Shown here piece by piece: positions 27,251 through 27,834 of a stretch of DNA of 27,834 nt. The number at the start of each line of letters is the position of its first letter. The stretch's first letter is position 1. Source of the DNA: Candidatus Moraniibacteriota bacterium (GTDB lineage: Bacteria; Patescibacteriota; Minisyncoccia; JAHIHE01; JAGLIN01); NCBI GenBank assembly GCA_030641185.1, contig DAOWHY010000016.1, forward strand, positions 1 through 27,834. Reading direction: 5' to 3'. The position numbers were made by a program, and so were the translations under genes. The notes under the pieces are model-generated. The model saw only the letters and a program-made list of their open reading frames with translations, made no database searches and was not told the DNA's origin.

Positions 27251-27834
27251 TTGATTTTAGTTATTGCTTCCATAAAAGAAGTAAAATTTTTTTGTAAGTC
27301 GCTTCATTTTATGAGAAGTCATGTTACTGTTTTTGCAGTAATTTTTTTATTAGGATATGTTTCAATTGCAAACACCACTTCCAGCTATGATTTCCAGACA
27401 GGGAGTATGATGTTTAATTATCTAGATGGAGCGAACGGAAATAGCAACGAAAGAAAAAATAATATAATTATAAAAAATCCAGAAAATGTTACGGGCGATG
27501 ATGTTATGTCAAAAAGCCATACCCCCATCATTAGAATTGCCAGCGCCGATTCTGGCCTTATGGGAAATATGAGCGCTGGCGCGGATGAAGATGAAAACGG
27601 AAATTATGAGAAACTAAATGAAATGGGTATTGAAAAAATTTCCTCTCTTTCTCTTGTGCAAAATAATTCATTTTTATCTCCAGCCAGCTATTACGATGAA
27701 TCATTGGCCGATCTTAAATACGGTATAGTTAAATATGAAGTTCGATCTGGAGATTCTCCAGGTTCTATCGCGACATCTTTTGGAATATCAACATATACTA
27801 TTTTATGGGAAAATGATTTGAAAGTTGGTGATAT
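27251..27834 (+). CDS. LysM-domain envelope protein, 3' end outside window
   Basis: The frame is open from 27203 to the window end. One membrane or signal segment (HVTVFAVIFLLGYVSIA) is followed by a Ser/Asn-rich stretch and, at the edge, a LysM domain: YEVRSGDSPGSIATSFGIST then ILWENDLKVGD. LysM binds peptidoglycan N-acetylglucosamine. In Patescibacteria such proteins often carry a second LysM and an M23 peptidase domain further on; that part is not in the window. The start is uncertain: TTG 27251 keeps the cytoplasmic residues usual before the helix, ATG 27311 removes them. Neither has a clear Shine-Dalgarno. The long leader contains a perfect hairpin. Confidence 0.7.
   Translation, partial: MILVIASIKEVKFFCKSLHFMRSHVTVFAVIFLLGYVSIANTTSSYDFQTGSMMFNYLDGANGNSNERKNNIIIKNPENVTGDDVMSKSHTPIIRIASADSGLMGNMSAGADEDENGNYEKLNEMGIEKISSLSLVQNNSFLSPASYYDESLADLKYGIVKYEVRSGDSPGSIATSFGISTYTILWENDLKVGD

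Overview
The window looks like a chromosomal segment of a Candidate Phyla Radiation (Patescibacteria) bacterium, most like the Parcubacteria side. This is inferred from gene content, not from a marker-gene tree. Supporting signs are the strong A+T bias, compact genes, a DUF4012 surface protein beside glycosyltransferases, a run of four small type IV secretion (VirB2-like) pilin paralogues, a LysM envelope protein, and many palindromic repeats between and inside genes. UGA is a normal stop here (yraN ends in UGA and Trp is encoded by UGG).

Layout. 1-1.1 kb: a DUF2202 ferritin-like protein (cut by the window edge), a small unknown gene and tRNA-Leu(UAG). 1.2-9.9 kb: a surface-polysaccharide region, mostly on the minus strand (DUF4012, three GT4 glycosyltransferases, a Wzz-like chain-length protein). 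On the plus strand, in the gaps between these genes, lie five very short genes (26-70 aa, four with membrane segments) plus a CDP-alcohol phosphatidyltransferase. Most of these have their own sigma70-type promoter, a strong Shine-Dalgarno and a terminator. 9.9-12.9 kb: RNase H, an extracellular solute-binding protein, lspA and a TraR/DksA-type regulator. 12.9-13.7 kb: no protein gene, but two candidate structured RNAs. One is about 188 nt with a 6S-RNA-like fold and a near-consensus promoter. 13.8-15.0 kb: a four-domain S1 protein with a Lys-rich tail. 15.1-16.6 kb: a gene-poor block with a tandemly duplicated small-peptide module, strong hairpins and a candidate sRNA. 16.6-20.4 kb: yraN, lepA and an obg lacking its usual C-terminal domain. 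20.7-22.5 kb: the pilin array. 22.6-25.3 kb: an IscU-type scaffold, a GIY-YIG gene lying between the two arms of a dispersed repeat, then gatA and gatC. 25.5 kb to the end: a membrane-fused spermidine-synthase-like protein and the start of a LysM protein.

Functionally the window combines translation and quality-control genes (S1, LepA, Obg, GatCA), envelope building (polysaccharide, lipoprotein processing, LysM, pilins) and a large load of palindromic repeats. Some repeats have entered reading frames and encode extra peptides in glycosyltransferases and LspA. One has probably replaced the end of the solute-binding protein. The best candidates for something undescribed are the plus-strand mini-gene series, the duplicated peptide module at 15.3-16.1 kb, the candidate RNAs at 13.1-13.6 kb and the repeat-flanked GIY-YIG gene.
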